Of a stretch of 64,000 nt of DNA, positions 1 to 7,570 are shown piece after piece. Source of the stretch: Mangrovibacterium diazotrophicum (lineage in GTDB: Bacteria; Bacteroidota; Bacteroidia; Bacteroidales; Prolixibacteraceae); contig NZ_RAPN01000006.1 of the NCBI RefSeq assembly GCF_003610535.1, positions 124,001 through 188,000 on the forward strand, read 5' to 3'. The first letter of the stretch is position 1; every line of letters starts with the position of its first letter. The position numbers were made by a program, and so were the translations under genes. The notes under the pieces are model-generated. The model saw nothing but the letters and a program-made list of their open reading frames with translations, was not told the DNA's origin and did no database searches.

Positions 1-884
1 GTTGGGACCACCATATTGGTATTGATATGAAAGCGCCGAACTACGCGATGAACTACTTTGGCATGGGGAACAAAAGTACCCGCAACAGCGAATTTGACCG
101 TGACTACTACCAAATGCGAATCAACCAGACAAACATCCAGTATTCGTTGGGAAAACGCTGGGGACAAACAGCTTTTGAGGAATCGGAAGACGGAACAATT
201 AAGGAAAGTGAACTACAGGTCGGTCTTTTCGTCAAACGCTCACATATCAAAGAACCAGGGAACGATTTCATCTCCAATCTGTCCGAAAACGAACTCACAG
301 CCGACGACTTGGAGCAACATGTTTATTCCGGTGTCCGCATCGGCTACACGACCAAAGCATTGGATCGGGAATCCAATCCGCAACGAGGATACCTGCTGAA
401 TGCCGAAGCACGTCAGTCCTGGCGGATTGATGGCCCGGAAGAACAATTCACAACCCTTTCGGGCGACTTCAGAGCATACCTCAGCTTTACAAGAAACCCG
501 CGAACAGTGGTGGTACTGCGAGTTGGCGGGGAAAAAATATTCAACGATCATTTCTTTCTTGAATCGGCAACGCTCGGCGGTAAAACCAACCTTCGCGGCT
601 ACCTTGGCGACCGCTTCTATGGCGATGCCAGCTTCTACCAAAATACGGAGCTTCGCTACAAAATCCATGATTTTAAATCGGTTGTGTTGAATGGCGAATA
701 CGGGCTGCTGGGACTTTTTGATTCCGGACGAGTCTGGCTTTCGGGCGAGAAATCCGACTACTGGCACAAGGGCTTCGGTGCCGGCTTGTGGGTTTCTCCG
801 TTTGACATGACGATTTTAACTGCCAGCTACAATTGGAGCAACGACGACCGAATAGTGCAGGTCACTTTAAATTTCAAGCTTTGA
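1..884 (+). CDS. Omp85/BamA-type outer membrane beta-barrel protein, C-terminal part (5' truncated by window)
   Basis: The reading frame is open from the first bases of the window (codons for WDHHIGID precede the first ATG at 27), so the gene starts upstream and only about the last 290 residues are seen. The visible part alternates hydrophobic and polar residues like beta strands. It carries TLGGKTNLRGYLGDRF, matching the conserved L6-loop (V/L)RG(Y/F) of the Omp85/bacterial surface antigen domain, and it ends in the aromatic-rich strand VTLNFKL typical of outer membrane barrels. In Bacteroidota such barrels are often fused to an N-terminal metallophosphoesterase or sit in Tam-like proteins; which applies here cannot be seen. 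The stop overlaps the probable TTG start of the next gene, which suggests co-translation. Family assignment is good; the exact role (assembly or lipid-linked) is open. Confidence 0.75.
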   Translation, partial: WDHHIGIDMKAPNYAMNYFGMGNKSTRNSEFDRDYYQMRINQTNIQYSLGKRWGQTAFEESEDGTIKESELQVGLFVKRSHIKEPGNDFISNLSENELTADDLEQHVYSGVRIGYTTKALDRESNPQRGYLLNAEARQSWRIDGPEEQFTTLSGDFRAYLSFTRNPRTVVVLRVGGEKIFNDHFFLESATLGGKTNLRGYLGDRFYGDASFYQNTELRYKIHDFKSVVLNGEYGLLGLFDSGRVWLSGEKSDYWHKGFGAGLWVSPFDMTILTASYNWSNDDRIVQVTLNFKL

Positions 885-1519
885 AAAACTTCGTCCTATT
901 CATATGGCTGATGATCGTGGTTGTTCCCGCCTGGGCTCAATCCCGCAAGCTCGACATTTACCTGGTACGGCACGCCAAAGTTAATATCGACCGCCCCACA
1001 GTGATGGGCTCAAAGAAGGCTGCCGAGCTGGTGAAGGCCTACAATTCGGCTCCGATTTACGACTTCGACCCGGCACCGGTTCGCGGGCTGATTGAGGCTG
1101 AGCATCCGAAGGTTGTTACCAGCGCGCTCCCCCGGGCAATCGACACAGCCTGCCGCCTGTTTCCCGATGACAGCATTACCGGCTATTCCGTTTTCAACGA
1201 ATACCAATTAGGCATTGTCCGAATCCCGCTCATTCCCATGCCCTACCCGGTCTGGACCGGTTTCTCCCGTTTGATGTGGCTCGTTCATCTCAACTCAGAA
1301 GCTGAAAGCCGCCCCGAAACGAAAGCACGACTTCAGGCAGCAACGAATTTATTGGAGGAACTGGCCCGGCAAAATTCGACAGTCGTGCTTGTTGGGCACG
1401 GTTACCTGATCTCAGAAATGCGGCGGGAATTGGCGAAGCGTGGCTGGCAGATTATCCGGAATGGCGGCAACAACAACCTGGCTGTTTCTCACCTGGAAAG
1501 AACAGAAGCCCCCAACTAG
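881..1519 (+). CDS. exported histidine phosphatase family protein
   Basis: The protein has the histidine-phosphatase (phosphoglycerate-mutase-like) signature: LVRHAKV near the mature N-terminus supplies the phospho-accepting His, and VVLVGHGYLISEM near the C-terminus supplies the second catalytic His. An ATG frame extends back to 833, but that would put a polar stretch in front of the hydrophobic segment. A TTG at 881 gives a clean signal peptide (KNFVLFIWLMIVVVPAWAQ) and overlaps the TGA of the preceding barrel gene, so I prefer TTG 881. The likely location is the periplasm. The substrate is unknown; the RHA rather than RHG motif makes a phosphoglycerate mutase role unlikely. It is probably co-transcribed with the upstream outer membrane protein. 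Confidence 0.75.
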   Translation: MKNFVLFIWLMIVVVPAWAQSRKLDIYLVRHAKVNIDRPTVMGSKKAAELVKAYNSAPIYDFDPAPVRGLIEAEHPKVVTSALPRAIDTACRLFPDDSITGYSVFNEYQLGIVRIPLIPMPYPVWTGFSRLMWLVHLNSEAESRPETKARLQAATNLLEELARQNSTVVLVGHGYLISEMRRELAKRGWQIIRNGGNNNLAVSHLERTEAPN

Positions 1520-1574
1520 CGATATCTGAAATCAGGTCTTAACGTTAAATTTTTCTGAAGACCGATCAAAAAAA

Positions 1575-1588
1575 AGACCAATCAGTCT
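1575..1588. promoter_or_regulatory. NemR-box-like operator, copy 1
   Basis: AGACCAATCAGTCT is an imperfect palindrome (arms AGACC/AGTCT around AATC) 37 bp before the tetR start. It matches copies 2 and 3 and the E. coli NemR box as I remember it (TAGACCNNNNGGTCTA). It is probably bound by the adjacent TetR protein. Confidence 0.6.
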
Positions 1589-1596
1589 ATTTCATC

Positions 1597-1610
1597 CGAC
1601 CGAACGGTCT
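1597..1610. promoter_or_regulatory. NemR-box-like operator, copy 2
   Basis: CGACCGAACGGTCT has arms GACCG/CGGTC. Its start lies 22 bp after the start of copy 1, about two helical turns, and 15 bp before the tetR ATG. This arrangement suggests two dimers on one face of the DNA and autorepression. Confidence 0.6.
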
Positions 1611-1624
1611 ATTTTTGAATCATC

Positions 1625-2206
1625 ATGAGTAAAGCAGAACGTACAAGGCAATTTATCATCGAAAAAGCAGCTCCCATTATCAACAGGAAGGGCATGGCCG
1701 GCGCTTCGCTGAGCGATATTATGGAGGCAACCGGATTGGCCAAAGGTTGCATCTACGGGAACTTCGAAAACAAAGATGAGATTTGCCTCGAAGCGTTCAA
1801 TTACTTGTCTCAAAGCTATGTAAACAAGCTGAAGGAACATCTTCAGAATTTTACGGGCGCCAAAGCCAAATTACTGGCTTACCTGGATTACACCCTGGCC
1901 GGAAAACTCAGGGATGAAATGGGAGGCTGCCCGGTTATTAATTTTGGTGCTGAATCAGACGACACTCATCCTGCGATTCGGGAGCGGGTGAAGCAGGTCA
2001 TCCAGTCCTCGCGCGAGGCCATCACAAACCTGCTGCGGGAAGGTGTTGAAAACGGCGAGTTTTCAGCCGGTTTGAACTGCGAATCCCAGGCCCTGAAATT
2101 TTACGTGATGCTGGAAGGTGCTGTCATTATCAGCCGCATTGAAAACAACAGAGAACAATTAGAACAGATCGTGAATCTGATTAAAACAGAAATTGAAACT
2201 TTTTAA
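1625..2206 (+). CDS. TetR/AcrR family transcriptional regulator (NemR-like)
   Basis: This 193-residue protein has the usual TetR length and fold. The N-terminal helix-turn-helix (about residues 25-47) reads GASLSDIMEATGLAKGCIY, followed by GNFENKDEI, the classic YxxFxxKxxL-like TetR junction. The rest is a helical ligand-binding/dimerisation domain. Cys102, in the motif GGCPV, sits near where the redox/electrophile-sensing Cys106 of E. coli NemR lies; that parallel is inference. It is followed by an old yellow enzyme gene, and matching palindromes precede both genes, so it most likely represses itself and the reductase and is released by electrophiles such as quinones, aldehydes or chlorine species. 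Confidence 0.85.
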   Translation: MSKAERTRQFIIEKAAPIINRKGMAGASLSDIMEATGLAKGCIYGNFENKDEICLEAFNYLSQSYVNKLKEHLQNFTGAKAKLLAYLDYTLAGKLRDEMGGCPVINFGAESDDTHPAIRERVKQVIQSSREAITNLLREGVENGEFSAGLNCESQALKFYVMLEGAVIISRIENNREQLEQIVNLIKTEIETF

Positions 2207-2224
2207 ATTTTTTTGCCACGAAAC

Positions 2225-2238
2225 AGACCAATCGGTCT
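2225..2238. promoter_or_regulatory. NemR-box-like operator, copy 3
   Basis: AGACCAATCGGTCT is a perfect palindrome in its five-base arms (AGACC/GGTCT) and lies in the 48-bp gap between the tetR stop and the oxidoreductase ATG at 2255. It shares its first nine bases with copy 1 and its right arm with copy 2. Its presence inside the operon suggests an internal promoter or roadblock. Confidence 0.65.
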
Positions 2239-2254
2239 AAAAAAACAAACAGCA

Positions 2255-3346
2255 ATGGAAAACAAATTATTCACACCACTCCAACTAGGCGATTACGAGT
2301 TGAAAAACAGACTCGTTATGGCACCGCTCACCCGCATGCGGGCAACAGCGGGCAGCCTGGCCCCACACGATTTAAACGTTGAATATTACCGTCAGCGTTC
2401 AAGCGCCGGACTAATTGTGACTGAAGCTTCCCAAATCTCGCCACTTGGCATGGGCTATCCGCTCACACCAGGTATTTACAGCGACGAACAGGTAGCAGGC
2501 TGGAAGAAAGTAACCGATGCCGTCCATGCTGAGGATGGCAAGACCTTTATCCAGCTTTGGCACGTGGGACGTGTATCGCACACATCACTGCACCCGGAAG
2601 CGGGTTTGCCGGTAGCACCATCTGCCGTTGCAGCACCAGGGATGACTTTGACGGCATCTTTCGAACAAGTTCCGTTTGAAACACCACGTGCTATCACTGT
2701 TGACGAAATTAAACAAACCATTCATGATTATCGCAAAGCAGCCGAGAATGCAAAAGCGGCCGGTTTCGATGGTGTTGAGTTGCACGCTGCCAATGGTTAC
2801 CTATTGCACGAGTTTCTGCACGAAACCAGCAACCTGCGAACCGACGAGTACGGTGGTTCGATTGAAAACAAAGCCCGTATCGTGTTCGAAGTTCTCGACC
2901 AACTGGTTGACGTATTCGGAGCCGGCAAAGTTGGTATTCGCTTGTCACCATTCGCCTACCCTTATGGCGAGTACGATCCGAAATCGTATGAAGTGTACCA
3001 GTACCTGGTTGAAAAACTGAACAGTTACAAGCTGGCCTATTTGCACCTGATTCGCTACCGCCAGGGCGAGATTGAAAACGTAACAGCCAAAGAAGAAGCC
3101 CTTTGGAAATCGTACGACGGCACCATTATCGCTGCTGATGGTTTTACACCGGAAACAGCTGCGGAATATGTTGAAGCCGGTAAAGCGGATGCGATTGCAT
3201 TTGGACGCCACTTTATTGCCAATCCGGATCTGCCGAAAAGAATCGAGCTGGCAGCAGAACTGAATGACTACGATCGGAATACTTTTTACGGCGGTGCCGA
3301 AAAAGGATACACCGATTACCCGTTCCTTGAAAAAACAAAAGCCTAA
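2255..3346 (+). CDS. nemA: NADH:flavin oxidoreductase, old yellow enzyme (NemA-like)
   Basis: A 363-residue TIM-barrel flavoenzyme, essentially the length of E. coli NemA (N-ethylmaleimide reductase). Visible family motifs are LVMAPLTRMRA (FMN binding), QLWHVGRVSH, and VELHAANGYLLHEFL, whose H-A-A-N holds the His/Asn pair that binds the substrate carbonyl or nitro group. Also present are NLRTDEYGGSIENKARI, VGIRLSPF, the phosphate-binding AIAFGRHFIANPDLP, and C-terminal YGGAEKGYTDYPFL. It should reduce alpha,beta-unsaturated carbonyls, quinones or nitro compounds with NAD(P)H in the cytoplasm. An in-frame ATG at 2213 would make the third operator coding and add a non-homologous leader, so 2255 is preferred. 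It is controlled with the upstream TetR gene. Confidence 0.9.
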   Translation: MENKLFTPLQLGDYELKNRLVMAPLTRMRATAGSLAPHDLNVEYYRQRSSAGLIVTEASQISPLGMGYPLTPGIYSDEQVAGWKKVTDAVHAEDGKTFIQLWHVGRVSHTSLHPEAGLPVAPSAVAAPGMTLTASFEQVPFETPRAITVDEIKQTIHDYRKAAENAKAAGFDGVELHAANGYLLHEFLHETSNLRTDEYGGSIENKARIVFEVLDQLVDVFGAGKVGIRLSPFAYPYGEYDPKSYEVYQYLVEKLNSYKLAYLHLIRYRQGEIENVTAKEEALWKSYDGTIIAADGFTPETAAEYVEAGKADAIAFGRHFIANPDLPKRIELAAELNDYDRNTFYGGAEKGYTDYPFLEKTKA

Positions 3347-3373
3347 AAGGCTTTCATTACAAGCCATAGCATG

Positions 3374-3402
3374 AAAGGCCGCTCAGATTGAGTGGCCTTT
3401 TT
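3374..3402 (+). terminator. intrinsic terminator after the oxidoreductase gene
   Basis: Inverted repeat AAAGGCCGCTCA / TGAGTGGCCTTT with a 3-base loop, closing in a T run. One base is mismatched in the stem. It ends the tetR-nemA transcript. Confidence 0.8.
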
Positions 3403-3711
3403 TATTGCATTGCACTTTGAATGACTTCACATGATTCGTTGCTACTGCATCCTCTTCGATGTTGTCTTCAGCCCAAAAGCATCCCTTGTCTTTCACGATC
3501 TACTGATATTCGTTCTGAAGTTAAAACGGCGATTTCCGAAAACTACAACTCTTCTTCCGAAAACTATTACCCTGTCCCCCTGCTCCCAAGCTAACTTTGC
3601 AATATACAATTAACCGAAGGAAGAAATTGCAATGCAAAACGACCGGAGGAGTTTGAATAGCTAATAATTGAAAATAGAAATACAAAAAATTCAACATTTA
3701 AAAACATCATT
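3403..3711. other. intergenic region upstream of the YceI gene
   Basis: No credible gene; the short frame at 3431-3613 has no family features. It contains a TTCCGAAAACTA direct repeat (two copies around 3534 and 3555) and an exact Bacteroidetes -7 box TAACTTTG at 3592-3599. I see no good -33 TTTG at the right distance, so the promoter call is tentative. The YceI start lies about 110 bases downstream. Confidence 0.4.
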
Positions 3712-4305
3712 ATGAAAAAAGTTAGTGTATTATTATCGCTTGCAGCTCTGCTTGTATTATCTGCATTCACAACTGATAAACCTTCTGTTTGGACAAACGA
3801 TCCTCCTCACTCGCAACTGTTCTTTACCGTAACCCACTTAGGTTTTAACGACGTAAGCGGAACTTTTGACGACATTAAAGTTGACGTAACCGCATCGAAA
3901 CCCGATTTCAGCGATGCTGTATTTACGCTGAACGCTAAAGTAGCTTCAATTAATACACGTGTGGAAATGAGAAACAACCACCTGAAAAGTGCTGATTTCT
4001 TTGATGCTGAAAAGTATCCGGAACTTAGCTTTACAAGCACCAAAATTACTCCTGACGGTAAAGACAAATACAAATTAACAGGTAACCTGACCATTCACGG
4101 AGTTACAAAACCGATTACTGTTGATCTGGTTTACCGAGGACAAACAACAAATCCAATGTCGCAAAAGCTGACTACCGCTTTTCAAATTACAGGAACTCTT
4201 AACCGTTCTGATTTTGAAATCGGCGGAAAATTCCCGGAAGCGATCGTTAGCGACCTGGTACGGATCAGCGCAAGCGGAGAATTTGTACAGGCTGATAAAG
4301 AATAA
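3712..4305 (+). CDS. YceI family periplasmic protein
   Basis: The 197-residue protein begins with a signal peptide (MKKVSVLLSLAALLVLSAF). The mature part shows the YceI lipocalin-like pattern: an early HSQLFFTVTHLGFNDVSGTF, then NAKVASINTRVEMRNNHLKSADFFD, YPELSFTSTKI, GNLTIHGVTKPI and the closing RSDFEIGG. Family members bind polyisoprenoids or similar amphiphiles in a beta-barrel pocket; the ligand here is unknown. The gene stands alone between two terminators. In Bacteroidota the family is common and often stress-responsive, but nothing in the sequence shows its regulation beyond the possible TAnnTTTG box upstream. Confidence 0.9.
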   Translation: MKKVSVLLSLAALLVLSAFTTDKPSVWTNDPPHSQLFFTVTHLGFNDVSGTFDDIKVDVTASKPDFSDAVFTLNAKVASINTRVEMRNNHLKSADFFDAEKYPELSFTSTKITPDGKDKYKLTGNLTIHGVTKPITVDLVYRGQTTNPMSQKLTTAFQITGTLNRSDFEIGGKFPEAIVSDLVRISASGEFVQADKE

Positions 4306-4349
4306 TCAGATTACTTGATAAATTCATAGCACCCCTATGAATCCACCAG

Positions 4350-4386
4350 AGTGCCGCAATTAATACTTGCGGCACTTTTGCTTTTT
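4350..4386 (+). terminator. intrinsic terminator after the YceI gene
   Basis: Perfect 10-base stem AGTGCCGCAA / TTGCGGCACT with a 7-base loop, followed by TTTTGCTTTTT. Confidence 0.85.
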
Positions 4387-4961
4387 ATCGATGACCGTTC
4401 GATTATATAACGCCGAGCTCCTGTATTATACAACCAAGAAACCTCATCCATCCTGCCCCGATTCAACCGGGTAAAACCATTGGGGCCAGCACTCTAAAGA
4501 AATAAAAAAAAGGATTGACCAAAGCTGTCAACCCCTTTTACTCGAGGTACCGAACGAATCCCTTTGCATTGTACCTATCCAACCGGACGTCACAGTCGTT
4601 CCTTGCCAACGATTAAAAATGCAAAATGCCAACGCAGGCAGGAAAAGCAACGGGTGAATCCGCTATCGCAATGAGATCTTTTAATAGCTATCAGAATCAC
4701 CTCCCGCCACAGTGCAACAGATGTCGAAAAAAAATTCTAAAAAATTTCGCTAACAGAAATTAACAAAAGATATAATTCATCTTGCATAAAGACATATAAG
4801 ACAAAAGCATCTTATAAGGTTTTATCACTTGTGATTACCCGATGCAATTATCATAACACAAACACGCATATTGTATAAATAACTGAAATACAACCACACA
4901 ACCGGTAGGGTAAAACAAAAAGATATTGGTCTTATTAAAACAGTAAAAAAAGAAAACGATT
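4387..4961. other. gene-free gap with an orphan minus-strand terminator-like hairpin
   Basis: No convincing gene on either strand; the minus frame at 4835-5356 is a shadow of the next gene. At about 4504-4540 an imperfect hairpin (TTGAC/GTCAA core, flanked by A and T runs) reads on the minus strand as a stem followed by eight T, a good terminator, yet no minus-strand gene ends there. The last 250 bases are AT-rich and probably carry the promoter and leader of the DUF3500 gene. Confidence 0.4.
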
Positions 4962-6125
4962 ATGACGAGTGCAACTACAAATCGCAGGATAGCGCAAACC
5001 ATTTTGGTACTGATCCTGCCGGTTATATTTATTTTTTTTGTTTCTGTAGCATTGAGTTCGTGTAGCGGTAATAATGATGAAGTTGTTGCTGATGATTCGG
5101 ATACATCTTCGGAAACGACGACAACGGATGATAGCAGTTCAGACTCGAGTACAAGCACAAGTACAGATTGTAGTTCAGCTACAACACAAGTGGCCAAGAT
5201 TGTCTGCCTGGCTGAAGCATTTGAGGCTACGCTGACTACTTCGCAAATCAGCACGCTGGAATTAGATTTCACCAAGGCAAATGCCATTAAATGGTCGAAT
5301 TTACCCGGTGGTGTCAGCATCAGAAATGGATTGGAATTCAGTACGCTAACCGACACACAGCTGACCGCTGCAAAAGCAGTTATTGCCGCAGCAGCCGGTA
5401 CAACGGAAGACGAAGGTTACAGTGAGTTTTCTCAAATCAATGCAGCCGACGACGTGCTTGGAGAAAAAGCAGGAAGTACCTACTCATCGGGAGAATACAT
5501 CATCGCCTTCCTGGGTACACCTAGTACAACGGGCACCTGGATGCTCCAATTTGGTGGCCACCACTACGCCCAAAACATCACCTACTCGGGCGGAGAAGTT
5601 GTTGGTTCCACTCCATCACACCAAGGTATTGAGCCAACATCATGGACATCAGGATCAACCACATATGACCCTCTGAATACTGAACACGAAGCGATGATTG
5701 CCATGCTGGCAGGACTTACAAGTTCGCAGTTGATCGAGGCAAAGTTATCAAGCAGTTTTAGTGATGTTGTGTTGGGACCAGGTAACGACGGTGAATTTCC
5801 TGCAACAAAACTGGGTATTCCTTGTAGCGAACTAACGACGGATCAAAAAGCCTTGGTTGTTGCAGCCATGAAACCCTGGACCGATGATGTGGATGATGAA
5901 ACAGGAACAGCAGTTTTGGCCATGTATGAAGGCGAATTGGACGATACTTACGTTGCTTATTCCGGAAACATCAGTTTGACGAATCATGCGGACTACGTTA
6001 GAATTGACGGACCAAGTGTTTGGATTGAGTTTGTTTGCCAGTCAGGTGTTGTTTATTCAGCCATTCACTATCACTCGGTTTACAGAGATCATAGCAGCGA
6101 CTACGGCGGATACTTTTCGTTTTAA
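4962..6125 (+). CDS. DUF3500 domain-containing lipoprotein
   Basis: The 387-residue protein has a hydrophobic N-terminal segment ending in lipobox LSSC (Cys34). An acidic Ser/Thr/Asp-rich linker follows to about residue 75; acidic residues after the cysteine resemble the Bacteroidetes surface-export signal. The body matches DUF3500 as I know it: a helical start (KANAIKWSNLPGG), LTDTQLTAAKAVIAAAAG, and the hallmark WMLQFGGHHYAQNITYSGG with its His pair. The C-terminus contains PSVWIEFVCQSG and IHYHSVYRDHSSDYGG, also histidine-rich. The biochemical function of the family is not established. The downstream HupE-like gene begins 38 bases later on the same strand, so the two are probably one operon; a metal-related role is inference from that partner and the histidines. 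Confidence 0.8.
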   Translation: MTSATTNRRIAQTILVLILPVIFIFFVSVALSSCSGNNDEVVADDSDTSSETTTTDDSSSDSSTSTSTDCSSATTQVAKIVCLAEAFEATLTTSQISTLELDFTKANAIKWSNLPGGVSIRNGLEFSTLTDTQLTAAKAVIAAAAGTTEDEGYSEFSQINAADDVLGEKAGSTYSSGEYIIAFLGTPSTTGTWMLQFGGHHYAQNITYSGGEVVGSTPSHQGIEPTSWTSGSTTYDPLNTEHEAMIAMLAGLTSSQLIEAKLSSSFSDVVLGPGNDGEFPATKLGIPCSELTTDQKALVVAAMKPWTDDVDDETGTAVLAMYEGELDDTYVAYSGNISLTNHADYVRIDGPSVWIEFVCQSGVVYSAIHYHSVYRDHSSDYGGYFSF

Positions 6126-6163
6126 ATCGCTGGTAAATCTGAAATTCATTCCCAATCTGGTTA

Positions 6164-7477
6164 ATGATGACAAAAAAACAATTCGTTAAATATATTGTAA
6201 CTGCGTTGCTCCTTTTCACTGGATCGCTTCGCAGTTACAGTCACCCGATGCCCAATTCGTTGGTTCTTATTGACATGCATTCAAACGGAGTTGGGCTGGA
6301 ATTACAGCTGCCCCTGGTTGAGCTAAAGTTGGCCGTCGGCGGACAAATCGATACAAATACTGATGACTGGGCTGAAAAATCAAAAACGGAATTAAAAGCC
6401 TACATTCTGAAGCATCTGCATCCCAGCGGACTGAACAACGAGGATTGGAACGTTGCCATTACAGACCTACAGGTTACGCCTCCAGCTCAGGGAGACCAAA
6501 ATCAATATCAGGAACTCACTGTCCATTTATGGCTTCAACCTGCTTCAGAATCAGATGTGCGCTCGTTTATTTTGGATTACGATGTTATCATCAACCAGGT
6601 CGTAACTCACACGGCACTGGTCTCAATCCGGCAAGATTGGGAAGCTGGAATTTACCAGGATCAGCCGGTGCAAACCGGAACCATTGCGATGGACGTTGTG
6701 AATAATATCGTTCCACCGTTTAAAGTTGAAGCACAAAAAGGGAGCTGGTTCGAGGGCTTTAAAAGTATGCTCGTTCTCGGCATGCGCCACATACAGGAAG
6801 GGACAGACCACCTGTTGTTTTTGCTGGTATTGCTTTTGCCTGCCCCACTGCTTCCGGGAAGAAGAAGATGGCTGAATTTTGGAGGTGTAAAATATAGCCT
6901 GCAAAGTTTGCTGAAGGTTGTCACAGCGTTTACAATCGGACACTCCATCACCTTGTTGATTGGAGCTCTAGAGCTGGTAAAACTGCCAAGTCAGTTGATT
7001 GAAACTTTGATCGCATTTTCCATTTTGGTTTCTGCAATTCACGCAATACGACCAATTTTCCCCAAACAAGGTATCTTCATTGCCTTCGGGTTTGGTCTGA
7101 TTCATGGCTTGGCATTTGCAAATACGCTGACTGGCCTCAAACTTAGCCCTGGCCAGATGGCGCTTAGTATTTTGGGATTCAACATGGGGATTGAAATCAT
7201 GCAACTTTTTATCGTTCTGCTCATTGTTCCATGGCTTATTTTGATGAGCCGTACTTCCATCTACCGCGAATTTCGGGTATTTGGCGCTGTTTTGGGCGGA
7301 ATTGCAGCCCTGTCGTGGATGATCGATCGGATGACGGAACAAACAAATCCACTCTCTGCGTATATTGAAAAAATTATCCTTTACGACCATTGGATAATCC
7401 TGTTCATAGCAGCTTTAGCCATTATCAGCACTATATTTCTTGGAAAACCCAAAGTTACAGAAACAAGAATCTATTAA
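6164..7477 (+). CDS. HupE/UreJ family membrane protein (putative metal permease) with N-terminal extracytoplasmic domain
   Basis: The 437-residue protein has a signal sequence ending near residue 26. About 165 residues of soluble beta-rich domain follow, then six or seven transmembrane segments. The membrane part opens with HIQEGTDH (residues 209-216), an exact HX5DH motif as in HupE/UreJ nickel permeases, followed by FTIGHSITLLIG and GFGLIHGLAFAN, the other conserved histidine motifs. The N-terminal domain makes it longer than stand-alone HupE (about 200 residues), as in the HupE/UreJ_2 architecture. No hydrogenase or urease gene is nearby, so the metal and client enzyme are unknown. It is co-oriented with and closely follows the DUF3500 lipoprotein. 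Confidence 0.85.
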   Translation: MMTKKQFVKYIVTALLLFTGSLRSYSHPMPNSLVLIDMHSNGVGLELQLPLVELKLAVGGQIDTNTDDWAEKSKTELKAYILKHLHPSGLNNEDWNVAITDLQVTPPAQGDQNQYQELTVHLWLQPASESDVRSFILDYDVIINQVVTHTALVSIRQDWEAGIYQDQPVQTGTIAMDVVNNIVPPFKVEAQKGSWFEGFKSMLVLGMRHIQEGTDHLLFLLVLLLPAPLLPGRRRWLNFGGVKYSLQSLLKVVTAFTIGHSITLLIGALELVKLPSQLIETLIAFSILVSAIHAIRPIFPKQGIFIAFGFGLIHGLAFANTLTGLKLSPGQMALSILGFNMGIEIMQLFIVLLIVPWLILMSRTSIYREFRVFGAVLGGIAALSWMIDRMTEQTNPLSAYIEKIILYDHWIILFIAALAIISTIFLGKPKVTETRIY

Positions 7478-7517
7478 GGCTGAGCCCCGAAACAAACAAT
7501 ACCTTCAACCATGAAAA

Positions 7518-7554
7518 AGCAAGAGGGTATGACTCTCAGGCATACCCTCTTGCT
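7518..7554. terminator. bidirectional hairpin between convergent genes
   Basis: Perfect 14-base stem AGCAAGAGGGTATG / CATACCCTCTTGCT with a 9-base loop. An A run precedes it, giving a T run on the minus strand, so it can end both the HupE-like gene and the convergent protease gene. Confidence 0.8.
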
Positions 7555-7570
7555 ATATGTAAAAAATCTC

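Noticed and set aside
3431-3613. 60-residue plus-strand frame
   Set aside because: No homology features, lies in a region holding repeats and a probable promoter.
4835-5356. 173-residue minus-strand frame
   Set aside because: Mostly antisense to the Ser/Thr/Asp-rich linker of the DUF3500 lipoprotein, which produces a false Val/Ser-rich frame.
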